DNA of 64,000 nucleotides, taken from contig NZ_BAAAIV010000004.1 of NCBI RefSeq assembly GCF_039526245.1, forward strand, positions 186,001 to 250,000. Direction: 5' to 3'. A program made the translations under genes and the position numbers. Below the pieces are notes generated by a model that searched no databases, was not told where the DNA came from, and saw only the letters and a list, made by a program, of their open reading frames with translations. This DNA comes from Arthrobacter_H rhombi. Its GTDB lineage: Bacteria > Actinomycetota > Actinomycetes > Actinomycetales > Micrococcaceae. Position 1 is the stretch's first letter. Every line of letters begins with the position of its first letter. Shown here in pieces: positions 25,236 to 34,104 of the stretch.

Positions 25236-27137
25236 CTAGAAGCTACGCCCGCGCCCGCCCTCGAAGTTGCGCGAGGAGGTACGCGGCTTGCGCGAGCCGC
25301 CGAAGCCGCCGCGGTCGCCACGGTCGCCACGGTCGCTGCGGAAACCGCCACGGTCGCCACCGCGGTTGCCGTCAAAGCTGCCGCGGTCCTTGCGGTAGCC
25401 GCCCTGGTCGCCACCTTCGCGCTCACGGCGCGGGGAACGGCCGGTGTCCAGCTCCAAACGGATCAGTTCGCCACCGATGCGGGTGCGGGACAGTGCGCTC
25501 CACTGGTCCTTGGAGAGCTCTGCCGGCAGCTCCACCAGGGTGTGGTCGGCGCGGATGTCGATGCCGCCGATCTGCCCGGAGTTGAAACCACCCTCGTTGG
25601 CCAGGGCCCCGACGATGGATCCGGGCATGACACGCTGGCGGCGGCCGACGGCGATGCGGTACGTGGCATTGCCCTCGGTCAGCGCGCGCGTCGGGCCACG
25701 GGAGCCGAAGCCGTCCTTGGCGCCCTTGGACATGCGGGCCTGCTTGGCCGGCGGGGTCGGCAGCTCTTCCATCAGCAGCGGGCGGCCGCCCTGGGCCATG
25801 TGTGCCAGTGCGGCGGCAACCTCCACGGCGGAGACGTCATGCTCGGCTTCGAACTTCTCGACCAGGTTGCGGAAGACCGAGAGTTCCTGGGAGGCCAGGG
25901 TCTCGGCGATCTGGCCGGCGAACTTCTCCAGGCGCTTGTCGTTGACGATGTCGACGCTGGGCAGCGTCATGGCCTCCACCGGCTGGCGGGTGGCCTTCTC
26001 GATGGCCCGCAGCATGTGCTTCTCGCGCGGGGTCATGAACAGGATGGCGTCACCCTGGCGGCCGGCTCGGCCCGTGCGGCCGATGCGGTGCACGTAGGAC
26101 TCGGTGTCGTGCGGGATGTCGTAGTTGATGACGTGGCTGATGCGCTCGACGTCGAGGCCGCGGGCCGCGACGTCGGTGGCGACCAGGATGTCGATCTTGC
26201 CGCTGCGCAGGTTCTCCACGGTGCGCTCGCGCTGCTGCTGCGGGATGTCGCCGTTGATCGCGGCAGTGGTGAAGCCGCGGGCCTTCAGCTTGTCGGCGAG
26301 GTCCTCGGTGGCCATCTTGGTGCGCACGAAGGCGATGACACCCTCGTGGGCTTCGGATTCCAGGATCCGGGTCATGGCGTCGAGCTTGTGGGCGCCCATG
26401 ACCTGGACGTAGCGCTGGCGGGTGTTCTTGCCCGTGGTGGTGCTGGACTTCACCGACACCTCCTGCGGGTTGCGCAGGTACTGCTTGGAGATCCGGCGGA
26501 TGGAGCCGGGCATCGTGGCGGAGAAGAGGGCCACCTGCTTGTCCTCGGGCGTCGCCTCGAGGATCTTGTCGACCTCTTCGGCGAAGCCCATGCGCAGCAT
26601 CTCGTCGGCCTCGTCGAGCACGACGTACTGCAGGTGCGACAGGTCCAGGGAACCCTTGTTGATGTGGTCGATGACGCGGCCGGGGGTGCCGACGACCACC
26701 TGGGCGCCACGGCGCATCGCGGAGAGCTGCGGGCCGTACGGCGAGCCGCCGTAGACCGGCAGGACGGTGAAGTCGCCCATGTGCTTGGCGTAGGAGGTGA
26801 AGGCCTCGGCGACCTGGAGCGCGAGTTCGCGGGTCGGCGCGAGGACCAGGACCTGGGTGTTGCGGGCGACGCCGTTCTGGTCGGCCAGTTCGGCCATCCG
26901 GGAGAGGGCGGGGATCGCGAAGGCAGCGGTCTTGCCGGTACCGGTCTGGGCCAGGCCCACGACGTCGCGGCCTTCCAGGAGCATCGGGATGGTGGCGGCC
27001 TGGATCGGCGTCGGCGTTTCGTAGCCGAGATCCTCGACGGCGGCGAGGACGCGGGCGTCGATGCCGAGGTCGGCGAACTTCACCGTGTTCTCTTCGGCGG
27101 GGGTTTCGGGCGCATTATTGGACATGTCGGAAGACAT
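25236..27137 (-). CDS. deaD: DEAD-box ATP-dependent RNA helicase
   Basis: Unwinds structured RNA in ribosome assembly and mRNA decay, especially in the cold. The 633-residue product has all helicase motifs: Q motif PTPIQAATIP, AQTGTGKTAA, PTRELALQ, TPGRVID, DEAD (VLDEADEML), SAT, ATDVAARGLDVE and HRIGRTGRAG. Residues about 490-565 form a DbpA/CsdA-type RNA-binding domain (YRIAVGRRQRVMPGSIVGAL), and the last 60 are an Arg-Gly-Asp-rich tail. ATG at 27137; a second ATG is four codons on. A 270-nt gene-free stretch precedes it, suggesting a long regulated leader. Confidence 0.95.
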   Translation of the reverse strand: MSSDMSNNAPETPAEENTVKFADLGIDARVLAAVEDLGYETPTPIQAATIPMLLEGRDVVGLAQTGTGKTAAFAIPALSRMAELADQNGVARNTQVLVLAPTRELALQVAEAFTSYAKHMGDFTVLPVYGGSPYGPQLSAMRRGAQVVVGTPGRVIDHINKGSLDLSHLQYVVLDEADEMLRMGFAEEVDKILEATPEDKQVALFSATMPGSIRRISKQYLRNPQEVSVKSSTTTGKNTRQRYVQVMGAHKLDAMTRILESEAHEGVIAFVRTKMATEDLADKLKARGFTTAAINGDIPQQQRERTVENLRSGKIDILVATDVAARGLDVERISHVINYDIPHDTESYVHRIGRTGRAGRQGDAILFMTPREKHMLRAIEKATRQPVEAMTLPSVDIVNDKRLEKFAGQIAETLASQELSVFRNLVEKFEAEHDVSAVEVAAALAHMAQGGRPLLMEELPTPPAKQARMSKGAKDGFGSRGPTRALTEGNATYRIAVGRRQRVMPGSIVGALANEGGFNSGQIGGIDIRADHTLVELPAELSKDQWSALSRTRIGGELIRLELDTGRSPRREREGGDQGGYRKDRGSFDGNRGGDRGGFRSDRGDRGDRGGFGGSRKPRTSSRNFEGGRGRSF

Positions 27138-27394
27138 AAAGAATTACCTCGTTCATAGGGGCGGAGAACCCGGCACTCATTGAGAGGCGGGATCCGCGGC
27201 ACATTCGGACTCAAACACCAGTCCGGCCGCTCCCCTATGAAGAAACTGCCCGCACACTGCGGACTCACACACGATGAGCTCCTGCCTCAAGAATTGGGCA
27301 GGATGCGAGGGAAGCCGGATATCGGTGAGATCCCAGTCTACAGGAGGACCGGGCACGACGACGAGGCGGGGCCTGTGCGGTTGGGCACACCCAG
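27138..27394. other. Gene-free interval upstream of deaD
   Basis: About 257 nt with no supportable gene. It must hold the deaD promoter and probably a long 5' leader, as is common for cold-shock RNA helicases. One short hairpin (TCCTGCC at 27280-27286 with GGCAGGA at 27297-27303) is visible. The forward gene starting at 27408 has its own -10 at the right end. Confidence 0.4.
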
Positions 27395-27400
27395 TAGGCT
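27395..27400 (+). promoter_or_regulatory. -10 element TAGGCT, leaderless promoter
   Basis: TAGGCT ends 7 nt before the GTG start at 27408; no ribosome-binding site between. Confidence 0.55.
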
Positions 27401-27407
27401 GTCAGGC

Positions 27408-27833
27408 GTGAGGAAACTTCCCGTCACCCTGCGCGTGGCAGTCATCTGGTGGGCCGTGCTGGCCCTGGCGCTGCTCGGCTTCGGCCTGGCCTCCTGGGGC
27501 AATTCCCGCCTGCTGGTCGGCGGCAGCCGGTCCGGCCTGGTGGCCCTGGCCTTCCTGTTGGCCGTGCTGGCCGTCGGTGTCGGCTACGGGGCCTGGCGCC
27601 TGCTGCGCGGCCAACTGGCGGGCCGGGCCTGGTTGACGACCATGGGGCTGATCGGCGGCATTCCGCTGGTGTTGCGCGGCCCCCGGCTGGGGGTCCTCGG
27701 CGCCACCCTGCTCATCGGCGTCGTGCTGCTGTGGCTGCCGCAGAGCATGGACTACTTCAAGGAACAGTCACGCGCCGCGCGCTCGGCCCGCAAGGCGGAG
27801 CGCCGTGCGGCGAAGGGCCTGCCCCGGCGTTAG
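27408..27833 (+). CDS. Membrane protein, four helices, function unknown
   Basis: 141 residues: helices at about 10-28, 38-62, 72-88 and 92-108, then a strongly basic C-terminal helix (KEQSRAARSARKAERRAAKGLPRR). No motif recognised. The GTG start is set by a TAGGCT -10 7 nt upstream (leaderless). Convergent with the MarR gene. Confidence 0.72.
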   Translation: MRKLPVTLRVAVIWWAVLALALLGFGLASWGNSRLLVGGSRSGLVALAFLLAVLAVGVGYGAWRLLRGQLAGRAWLTTMGLIGGIPLVLRGPRLGVLGATLLIGVVLLWLPQSMDYFKEQSRAARSARKAERRAAKGLPRR

Positions 27834-27837
27834 GACC

Positions 27838-28302
27838 TCAAGCCTGCGGCAGGTGTTCCGGTAGGGCAATCGACTCCAACGCCTCGGCCACGGGTGCCAA
27901 CTCGGGGGTCTCCCGCGCCTCCTGCAACGCGCGGTCCAGCGCTTCCTCGTGGACGGGACGGGCCACCTCCAGCAGTTCCCACCCCGCGGGCGTCAGTTCC
28001 GTATAGACCCCCCGGCGATCGTCCAGGCAGAGGATCCGGGTGAGCAGCCCACGGTCCTCCAGGCGGTTCACCAGGCGGGTGGCTGCGCTGGAACTCAAAG
28101 CAGCGGCCCGGGCGAGCTGCTGCATGCGCATATGCCACCCATCCTGCCGCGAGAGCGCCTCCATCACCGTGTACTCGACCACCGAGAGCCCCGCCTGGCG
28201 CTGGAGCGCCTTCTCCAGCTCGGCCTCGATCAGGGCATGGAGCCCTGCCAGGGTGCGCCATCCGCGGGCGCGGATCTCGACGGCGTCGTCCCTGATTCCC
28301 AT
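27838..28302 (-). CDS. MarR family transcriptional regulator
   Basis: 154 residues; winged-helix core with LSVVEYTVMEALSRQ, the recognition helix SSSAATRLVNRLEDRGLL near residues 68-85 and the wing CLDDRRGVYTELTPAG. The ATG at 28302 is preceded by GAGGGAGA. It is divergent from an MFS exporter gene, the common layout for a MarR repressor that controls an efflux pump. Ligand unknown. Confidence 0.88.
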   Translation of the reverse strand: MGIRDDAVEIRARGWRTLAGLHALIEAELEKALQRQAGLSVVEYTVMEALSRQDGWHMRMQQLARAAALSSSAATRLVNRLEDRGLLTRILCLDDRRGVYTELTPAGWELLEVARPVHEEALDRALQEARETPELAPVAEALESIALPEHLPQA

Positions 28303-28453
28303 GTGATCTCCCTCTCGAAGGCCGGCGATCCGACCTTCTTTGCTTGCGCGGATATAACGCGTGTGCAACTATTTCTTTTGTTCCTAAATGCTTGCGTCTG
28401 CAAATAACGGCGCGTGCACTCATTATCAGTATACGAAAGAAACGGGGAAAGCG
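28303..28453. promoter_or_regulatory. Divergent marR / MFS promoter region
   Basis: 151 nt, clearly more AT-rich than its surroundings. Contains TTGC-GTCT-GCAA (an interrupted palindrome around 28392) and a repeated CGCGTG(T)GCA element (around 28358 and 28412). Either could be the MarR operator; I cannot decide which. Confidence 0.45.
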
Positions 28454-29644
28454 ATGCCCATCGGATTGATCGCCTTGGCACTGGGCGGGTTCGGGATCGG
28501 ATTGACCGAATTCGTCATTGCGGGCTTGCTGCCCGAAGTCGCCACCGACCTGCACGTCAACGAGGCGGCCGCCGGCTGGCTCATCTCCGGCTATGCCCTC
28601 GGCGTGGCCGTCGGCGCATTGGCCCTGACCGCGGCGGTCATCCGCCAGCCGCGCAAACGGGTCCTGTTGGGCCTGATGATCCTGTTCATCATCGGCAACC
28701 TGCTGTGCGCCACCGCCGATACCTACACGCTCATGCTCGTGGGCCGCATCGTCGCCTCGCTCTGCCACGGAGCCTTCTTCGGCATTGGATCCGTCGTTGC
28801 CGCTGACATGGTGGCCCCGGACAAGCGCTCCGGCGCCATCGCCATCATGTTCACCGGGCTCACGCTGGCCAACGTGCTCGGCGTCCCCTTCGGCACCTTC
28901 ATCGGCCAGGCCTTCGGCTGGCAGGCCGCATTCTGGTTCATCACGATCATCGGCGTCATCGCCTTCGCCGGGATCGCCACCCTGGTCCCCGCGTCTGCCA
29001 ACGCCCGCTCCGAGACATCGCTTCGGGCCGAGCTGGGCGCCTTCCGCTCCGGCCAGGTCTGGCTCTCCCTGGTGGTCACCGTGCTCGGATACGGCGGCAT
29101 GTTCGGCGCCTTCACCTACATCGCCTTCACCTTGACCTCGGTCTCCGGTTTCGACACCTCGGCCGTGCCGTGGCTGCTGGTGTTGTTCGGTGTGGGGTTG
29201 TTCGCCGGCAACATCGTCGGCGGCAAGGCAGCCGACAAGAAACTGGACGCCACCTTGCTGGTCCTCTTCGCCTTGCTGGCAGTGGTTCTGGCCGCATTCG
29301 CCGCGTTCGCAGCCCACCCCGTCGCGGCGGTCGTGCTGCTGGTGGCCATGGGGGCCGTTGGCTTCGGGACCGTTCCGGGGTTGCAGACCCGCATCATGAA
29401 CTTTGCCGGCACCGCCGAAACCCTGGCCTCCAGCGCGAACATCGCCGCCTTCAACGTGGGCAATGCCGTCGGTGCCTGGCTCGGCGGGATCGCGATCACC
29501 GCGGGACTCGGCTACACCTCCCCGCTGTGGGCCGGATCCGCACTCACCCTCGCCGGCCTGGCCGTCATGGTTTTCGCCGCCAGCGCAGCACGTCGGCGCA
29601 GGCCCACCACCGCACTCCCCGCCGCGGAACCATCGCTCCCCTGA
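28454..29644 (+). CDS. MFS exporter of the DHA1 (AraJ/CmlR) type
   Basis: 396 residues with 12 predicted helices. GFGIGLTEFVIAGLLPEVA near residues 12-30 is the opening of the drug:H+ antiporter-1 group that includes AraJ and chloramphenicol exporters; GRIVASLCHGAFFGIGS (motif near TM4) and an R/K-rich loop PRKRVL between TM2 and TM3 also fit. GGGGAAA precedes the ATG at 28454. Probably drug or aromatic compound efflux under control of the divergent MarR protein; followed 46 nt later by an aldo-keto reductase. Confidence 0.87.
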   Translation: MPIGLIALALGGFGIGLTEFVIAGLLPEVATDLHVNEAAAGWLISGYALGVAVGALALTAAVIRQPRKRVLLGLMILFIIGNLLCATADTYTLMLVGRIVASLCHGAFFGIGSVVAADMVAPDKRSGAIAIMFTGLTLANVLGVPFGTFIGQAFGWQAAFWFITIIGVIAFAGIATLVPASANARSETSLRAELGAFRSGQVWLSLVVTVLGYGGMFGAFTYIAFTLTSVSGFDTSAVPWLLVLFGVGLFAGNIVGGKAADKKLDATLLVLFALLAVVLAAFAAFAAHPVAAVVLLVAMGAVGFGTVPGLQTRIMNFAGTAETLASSANIAAFNVGNAVGAWLGGIAITAGLGYTSPLWAGSALTLAGLAVMVFAASAARRRRPTTALPAAEPSLP

Positions 29645-29690
29645 GCGCCGCACCGGGCCATCCACCAGCACCACCACCGAAAGGGACACC

Positions 29691-30515
29691 ATGAACATCC
29701 CCGACCTCTCCCTGAACCAGGGCCCCACCATCCCGCAGCTCGGATTCGGCGTCTTCCAGGTCCCCGACGACCGGGCAGCCGACGCGGTGGGCGAGGCCCT
29801 GGCCGCTGGGTACCGCAGCATCGACACGGCAGCCATCTACGGCAACGAGGAGGGCGTAGGCCGCGCCGTCGCAGCCTCCGGACTCCGCCGCGAGGACCTC
29901 TTCATCACCACCAAGCTCTGGAACGACGCCCACGGGGCCGAGCGTGCGGCGCCGGCCTACCAGCAGAGCCTGGATCGCCTGGGGCTGGACCATGTCGATC
30001 TCCTGCTGATCCATTGGCCGGCCCCGGCACAGGGCCGGTATGCCGAGACCTGGCGTGCCCTCGAGGCCCTGCAGTCCAGCGGCCGGGTCCGGGCCATCGG
30101 GGTGTCCAACTTCACCGCCGCCCAGCTGGAGCTGCTGGCCGCGGAATCCGGAATCGTGCCGGCGGTGAACCAGGTGGAGCTGCACCCCTATCTGCAGCAA
30201 CTCCCCACCCGGGCCTACAACCAGGAGCACGGTATCCGCACCGAGGCCTGGAGCCCCCTGGCCCAGGGCGCCGTACTCACGGACCCGGTCATCGCGCGCC
30301 TCGCCGCGGCCCACGGCAGGACCCCGGCGCAGGTCGTGCTGCGTTGGCACCTCCAGCAGGGGCGCATCGTCATCCCGAAGTCCGTCACCCCGGCCCGCAT
30401 CCGTGAAAACCTCGACGTCTTCGGCTTCGACCTCTCGGAGGCCGACCTCGCGGCGATCGACGGTCTGGACCGCGGCCTGCGCACGGGGCCCGATCCGGAG
30501 ACCTTCAACGGCTGA
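29691..30515 (+). CDS. Aldo/keto reductase (AKR5-like)
   Basis: NADPH-dependent reductase of aldehydes/ketones, TIM-barrel, 274 residues. The catalytic tetrad is complete: Asp in YRSIDTA, Tyr in AAIYGNE, Lys in ITTKLWN and His in LLIHWPAP; the cofactor site reads VIPKSVTPARIRENLDVF. AAAGGG precedes the ATG. It forms one transcript with the MFS gene, suggesting detoxification of a reactive carbonyl compound. Confidence 0.92.
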   Translation: MNIPDLSLNQGPTIPQLGFGVFQVPDDRAADAVGEALAAGYRSIDTAAIYGNEEGVGRAVAASGLRREDLFITTKLWNDAHGAERAAPAYQQSLDRLGLDHVDLLLIHWPAPAQGRYAETWRALEALQSSGRVRAIGVSNFTAAQLELLAAESGIVPAVNQVELHPYLQQLPTRAYNQEHGIRTEAWSPLAQGAVLTDPVIARLAAAHGRTPAQVVLRWHLQQGRIVIPKSVTPARIRENLDVFGFDLSEADLAAIDGLDRGLRTGPDPETFNG

Positions 30516-30535
30516 CGTCCCCACCGCAGGCATCC

Positions 30536-30566
30536 CGGGTCGGCCGCGCACCACGCGGCCGGCCCG
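30536..30566 (+). terminator. Hairpin terminator after the aldo/keto reductase gene
   Basis: CGGG-T-CGGCCGCG pairs with CGCGGCCG-G-CCCG over a 5-nt loop. No clear T run. Confidence 0.6.
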
Positions 30567-30592
30567 ATGTGGGATGGGTCACCGGACGGCGA

Positions 30593-30598
30593 TAGGCT
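30593..30598 (+). promoter_or_regulatory. -10 element TAGGCT upstream of the amidohydrolase gene
   Basis: TAGGCT, 37 nt before the ATG at 30636, leaving a leader with AAAGGG. Confidence 0.45.
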
Positions 30599-30635
30599 CG
30601 GGGAACCCATTGGATCTTCCGAAAGGGCTCCCACC

Positions 30636-31823
30636 ATGAGTCTGCTGGCCATCACCAACGTCCACGTCGTCCCCATCGAGTCCGAGCCCTTCGACGGCTC
30701 CGTCATCGTCCGCGACGGCAAGATCGAGGCCTGCGGTCCCGACCTGCAGGTGCCCGCCGGCGCCGAGGTCCTCGATGGCGGGGGCCAGTGGCTGCTGCCG
30801 GGCTTCGTCGATGCGCACGTGCACCTGGGCATGCATCCCGAGGGCGAGGCCGGCTCGACCGCCGACGTGAACGAGATGACCGACCCGATCATGTCCGCCG
30901 TGCGGGCGATCGACGCCGTGGACCCGTTCGACCCCGGCTTCGACGAGGCACTGGCCGGGGGCGTGACCACGGTCAACGTCAACCCCGGCTCGGGCAATCC
31001 GGTGGGCGGTCTGGCCGTCGCCATCCACACCCACGGGCGGTACATCGACGAGATGGTGCTGCGCTCCCCCAGCGGCCTGAAGTCTGCCCTCGGCGAGAAC
31101 CCCAAGCGGATCTACGGGGAAAAGAAGCAGACCCCCTCCACCCGGCTGGGCACCGCATTGGTCATCCGCGAGGCCTTCATCAAGGCCCGGAACTACATGG
31201 CCAAGGCCGACCCGGAGGCCATCGACCCGAAGATGGAGGCCCTGGCCATGGTGCTGCGCCGCGAGATCCCCTGGCGCCAGCACTGCCACCGCACCGACGA
31301 CGTCGCCACCGCGCTGCGCCTGGCCGACGAGTTCGGCTACGACCTGGTCCTGGACCACGGCACCGAGGCGCATGTGATCGCCGATGTCATCGCCGAACGC
31401 AACATCCCGGTGCTCATCGGCCCGCTGTTCACCACCAAGTCCAAGGTCGAACTCCGCGGCCGCTCGCTGGCCAACCCCGGCAAGCTGCACGACGCCGGCG
31501 TGGAGATCTCCATCATCACCGACCACCCGGTCATCCCGATCAACTTCCTGGTCCACCAGTGCACGCTGGCGATCAAGGAGGGGCTGGACCCCGTGGCGGC
31601 CCTGCGCTCGATCACCATCAACCCCGCGCGCGTGCTCGGGCTCGAGCATCGCATCGGATCCATCGAACCAGGCAAGGACGCCGACCTGGTGTTGTGGTCC
31701 GGCGATCCGCTGGACGTGATGCAGCGGGCCCTGCGCGTGTTCATCGGCGGTCGCCAGGTCATGGAGTACGACGCCGATACCCGCCTTCCCGTCGTCGTGG
31801 ACCGGAAGCTGCCGGTGGCCTAA
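30636..31823 (+). CDS. Metal-dependent amidohydrolase
   Basis: 395 residues of the amidohydrolase superfamily (imidazolonepropionase/COG1228 group). Metal ligands are visible: HVH in FVDAHVHLGM, His in WRQHCHRTDD, His in LDHGTEAH and the catalytic Asp in IITDHPVIP; the C-terminus SIEPGKDADLVLWSGDPL closes the small beta domain typical of the family. AAAGGG precedes the ATG. Its stop overlaps the stop of the convergent GntR gene. Substrate not predictable from sequence. Confidence 0.87.
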   Translation: MSLLAITNVHVVPIESEPFDGSVIVRDGKIEACGPDLQVPAGAEVLDGGGQWLLPGFVDAHVHLGMHPEGEAGSTADVNEMTDPIMSAVRAIDAVDPFDPGFDEALAGGVTTVNVNPGSGNPVGGLAVAIHTHGRYIDEMVLRSPSGLKSALGENPKRIYGEKKQTPSTRLGTALVIREAFIKARNYMAKADPEAIDPKMEALAMVLRREIPWRQHCHRTDDVATALRLADEFGYDLVLDHGTEAHVIADVIAERNIPVLIGPLFTTKSKVELRGRSLANPGKLHDAGVEISIITDHPVIPINFLVHQCTLAIKEGLDPVAALRSITINPARVLGLEHRIGSIEPGKDADLVLWSGDPLDVMQRALRVFIGGRQVMEYDADTRLPVVVDRKLPVA

Positions 31824-32521
31824 TGCAGCAGGGGCACGTCGGAGACGACGGCGATGTGCCCGCCCATGGCCGCTGCCGCGGCGTCCGGATCCCCGGCACG
31901 GATGGCCTCGGTGATGCCCCGATGCGCCGCGAGGGAGACCTCGGGGCGTCCGGGCTGGCCGAGGGATTCGATGCGGGTCTCCAGGATCATCTCGCCGATG
32001 AAGCCCATCATCTGGGCCAGCACCGCCGAATGGGCGGCCGCAGTGATGGCCTGGTGGAACAGCTCGTCGCCGTGGACCCCGCGGTCCCCCCGGGCGATCT
32101 CCCCCGCCATCACCTCCAGCGCCTCGTCGATCGCCGCCAGGTCCTCATCGGTGCGCCGTTCCGCGGCCAGCGAAGCCAGCTTGACCTCCAGGGTGCTGCG
32201 GGCCTCGACGATTTCCGGCAACCGGTTCTGGTGGTCCCTCAGCTTGCGCAACAGCGCAGCCATGCTCGGCCGGTACACCAGCACTGCCCCGGTCCCGTGC
32301 TGGACATCGATGACACCGAGCACCTCGAGGGCCACCAGCGCCTGGGCCAGGGTGGCCCGCGAGACCCCCAGCTGATCGGCCAGGTCACGCTCGGCCGGGA
32401 GCCGGTCGCCCGCGCCCAACTGTTCGGATTCGACATAGCCGAGGATCTGCTCCATGAGCTGCTCGTAGAGGCGCGGACGCGCCACCTTGCCCAACGTCGT
32501 CGTCTTTCCGGGGTCCCGCAT
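31820..32521 (-). CDS. GntR family regulator, FadR/FCD type
   Basis: 233 residues: an N-terminal winged helix (LPAERDLADQLGVSRATLAQALVALEVLG, about residues 41-69) and an all-helical FCD ligand domain with metal-binding-type positions (ELFHQAI, HRGITEAI, MGGHI). AGG precedes the ATG at 32521. Divergent from the MatC-like permease operon, which it probably represses; MatR of rhizobial malonate operons is a related GntR regulator. Confidence 0.88.
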   Translation of the reverse strand: MRDPGKTTTLGKVARPRLYEQLMEQILGYVESEQLGAGDRLPAERDLADQLGVSRATLAQALVALEVLGVIDVQHGTGAVLVYRPSMAALLRKLRDHQNRLPEIVEARSTLEVKLASLAAERRTDEDLAAIDEALEVMAGEIARGDRGVHGDELFHQAITAAAHSAVLAQMMGFIGEMILETRIESLGQPGRPEVSLAAHRGITEAIRAGDPDAAAAAMGGHIAVVSDVPLLH

Positions 32522-32546
32522 CGTGCACCTGCCCTTCGTTGCCCTC

Positions 32547-32573
32547 AGCCTACACACGTCATCCTATTGACAA
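32547..32573 (-). promoter_or_regulatory. Candidate GntR gene promoter
   Basis: Reverse-strand TTGTCA (32568-32573) and TAGGCT (32547-32552), spacing 15. The same bases form a forward TTGACA at 32567-32572, so divergent promoters overlap here, convenient for control by the GntR protein. Confidence 0.4.
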
Positions 32574-32653
32574 AGTGACAGAGGGTCTAGGAGGCTAGGC
32601 CACTGAGAGTGACCTACCGCACACATCGCACCGAGCCCCTGGAGGAACCCCAT

Positions 32654-34018
32654 ATGTCTGCTCCGATACTTTCCATCATCGTGTTGGCGGTGATGTTCCT
32701 GCTGGCCACGGTCCTACCCATCAACATGGGTGCGCTCGCCTTCGTCGGTGCCTTTGTCCTCGGCGCGCTCTTCCTGGGGATGGACACCAAGGACATCCTC
32801 GCCCAGTTCCCCGGCGGCCTGTTCCTGACATTGGTCGGGGTGACCTACCTGTTCGCCATCGCCCAGGGCAACGGGACCATCGACCTGCTGATCCGCAAGG
32901 CGGTGAAACTCGTGGACAACCGGATCGCCCTGATCCCCTGGGTGATGTTCACGATCACCGCAGTCATCACCGCAGTCGGTGCCCTCGGCCCGGCAGCCGT
33001 CGCCATCATGGCCCCCATCGGCCTGGGCTTCGCGGCCCGGTACAAGATCAACCCGCTGATGATGGGCATGCTCATCGTCCACGGTGCCCAGGCCGGCGGG
33101 TTCTCCCCCATCGCCGTCTACGGCGTGATCGTCAACGGGCTCATCGCCGACACCGGCTTCGATTTCAGTCCCACCGCGCTGTTCCTCAGCTCCTTCATCT
33201 TCAACACCGTCATCGCCGTCGTCCTCTTCTTCGTCCTGGGCGGCAAGAAGCTGGCTGGCAGCCGCGTGGCGGAATTCGCCGCAAGCGTCTCCGAGGCCCG
33301 CATGGGAGCCTCCGTCGGTTCCCGCGCAGCAGGTGTCGACTTCAAGGGTGCCGGCAGCGGCACCTACGGGCCCCGCGACCCCGCCGGCGACGGCCCCTCC
33401 AGCGCAGTGTCCAGCCGCGTCACCTTCCCGCAGGTCGCCACCATCATCGGCCTCATCGTCCTGGCCGTCGTCGCCCTGGGCTTCGGTGTCGACGTCGGGT
33501 TCGTCTCCATCACCATCGCCGTCGTCCTGGCCCTGGTCTCCCCGCAGGCGCAAAAGGGTGCCGTCAACAAGATCAGCTGGTCCACCGTGCTGCTGATCTG
33601 CGGCATGCTGACCTTCGTGGGGGTCCTGGAAGAGGCCGGCACCATCACCTACGTCTCCGACGGTGTCGCCCAGATGGGCATGCCGCTGCTGGCAGCGTTG
33701 ATGATCTGCTACATCGGTGCCGTGGTTTCCGCCTTCGCCTCCTCGACGGCAATCCTGGCGGCCCTGATCCCGCTGGCCATCCCGTTCCTGGATTCCGGTG
33801 CGGTCAGCGCCGTCGGTGTCGTCTGCGCCCTGGCCATCGCCTCGACCATCGTCGACGTCTCCCCGTTCTCCACCAACGGAGCCCTGGTCCTCGCCAATGC
33901 CCCCGAGGGGATGGACACCGACAAGTTCTACAAGCAGATCCTGGCCTACGGTGGCATTGTCGTCGTCGTCGGCCCGGTCCTGGCCTGGTTGACGCTCGTC
34001 GTGCCCGGCTGGCTCTAG
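32654..34018 (+). CDS. SLC13-like dicarboxylate permease (MatC type)
   Basis: 454 residues, about 11-12 membrane helices. The N-terminal half matches the MatC dicarboxylate carrier domain (LTLVGVTYLFAIAQGNGTID, APIGLGFAARYKINPLMMG, HGAQAGGFSPIAVYGVIVNG). A hydrophilic loop (about 215-270) separates the halves; the second half ends SPFSTNGALVLANAP. GGAGG lies 8 nt before the ATG at 32654. Family members move malonate or other C3-C4 dicarboxylates. First gene of the GntR-controlled group, followed by a hairpin terminator before the CoA-transferase gene. Confidence 0.84.
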   Translation: MSAPILSIIVLAVMFLLATVLPINMGALAFVGAFVLGALFLGMDTKDILAQFPGGLFLTLVGVTYLFAIAQGNGTIDLLIRKAVKLVDNRIALIPWVMFTITAVITAVGALGPAAVAIMAPIGLGFAARYKINPLMMGMLIVHGAQAGGFSPIAVYGVIVNGLIADTGFDFSPTALFLSSFIFNTVIAVVLFFVLGGKKLAGSRVAEFAASVSEARMGASVGSRAAGVDFKGAGSGTYGPRDPAGDGPSSAVSSRVTFPQVATIIGLIVLAVVALGFGVDVGFVSITIAVVLALVSPQAQKGAVNKISWSTVLLICGMLTFVGVLEEAGTITYVSDGVAQMGMPLLAALMICYIGAVVSAFASSTAILAALIPLAIPFLDSGAVSAVGVVCALAIASTIVDVSPFSTNGALVLANAPEGMDTDKFYKQILAYGGIVVVVGPVLAWLTLVVPGWL

Positions 34019-34035
34019 GAACCAGAATCCCTCCG

Positions 34036-34065
34036 CCCGGGAGCGCCTGCCAGGGCGCTCCCGGG
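34036..34065 (+). terminator. Strong hairpin between permease and CoA-transferase genes
   Basis: CCCGGGAGCGCC (34036-34047) pairs perfectly with GGCGCTCCCGGG (34054-34065), followed by CCTGTTTCC. It looks like an intrinsic terminator placed inside an apparent operon. Confidence 0.7.
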
Positions 34066-34104
34066 CCTGTTTCCCCGCTCTACCCCGCCCCGAAAGGAGC
34101 CCTC

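Noticed and set aside
25020..27158. Long forward open frame (712 codons) opposite deaD
   Set aside because: High-GC antisense shadow with composition rich in D, G, V and H and no domain; deaD on the other strand has every helicase motif.
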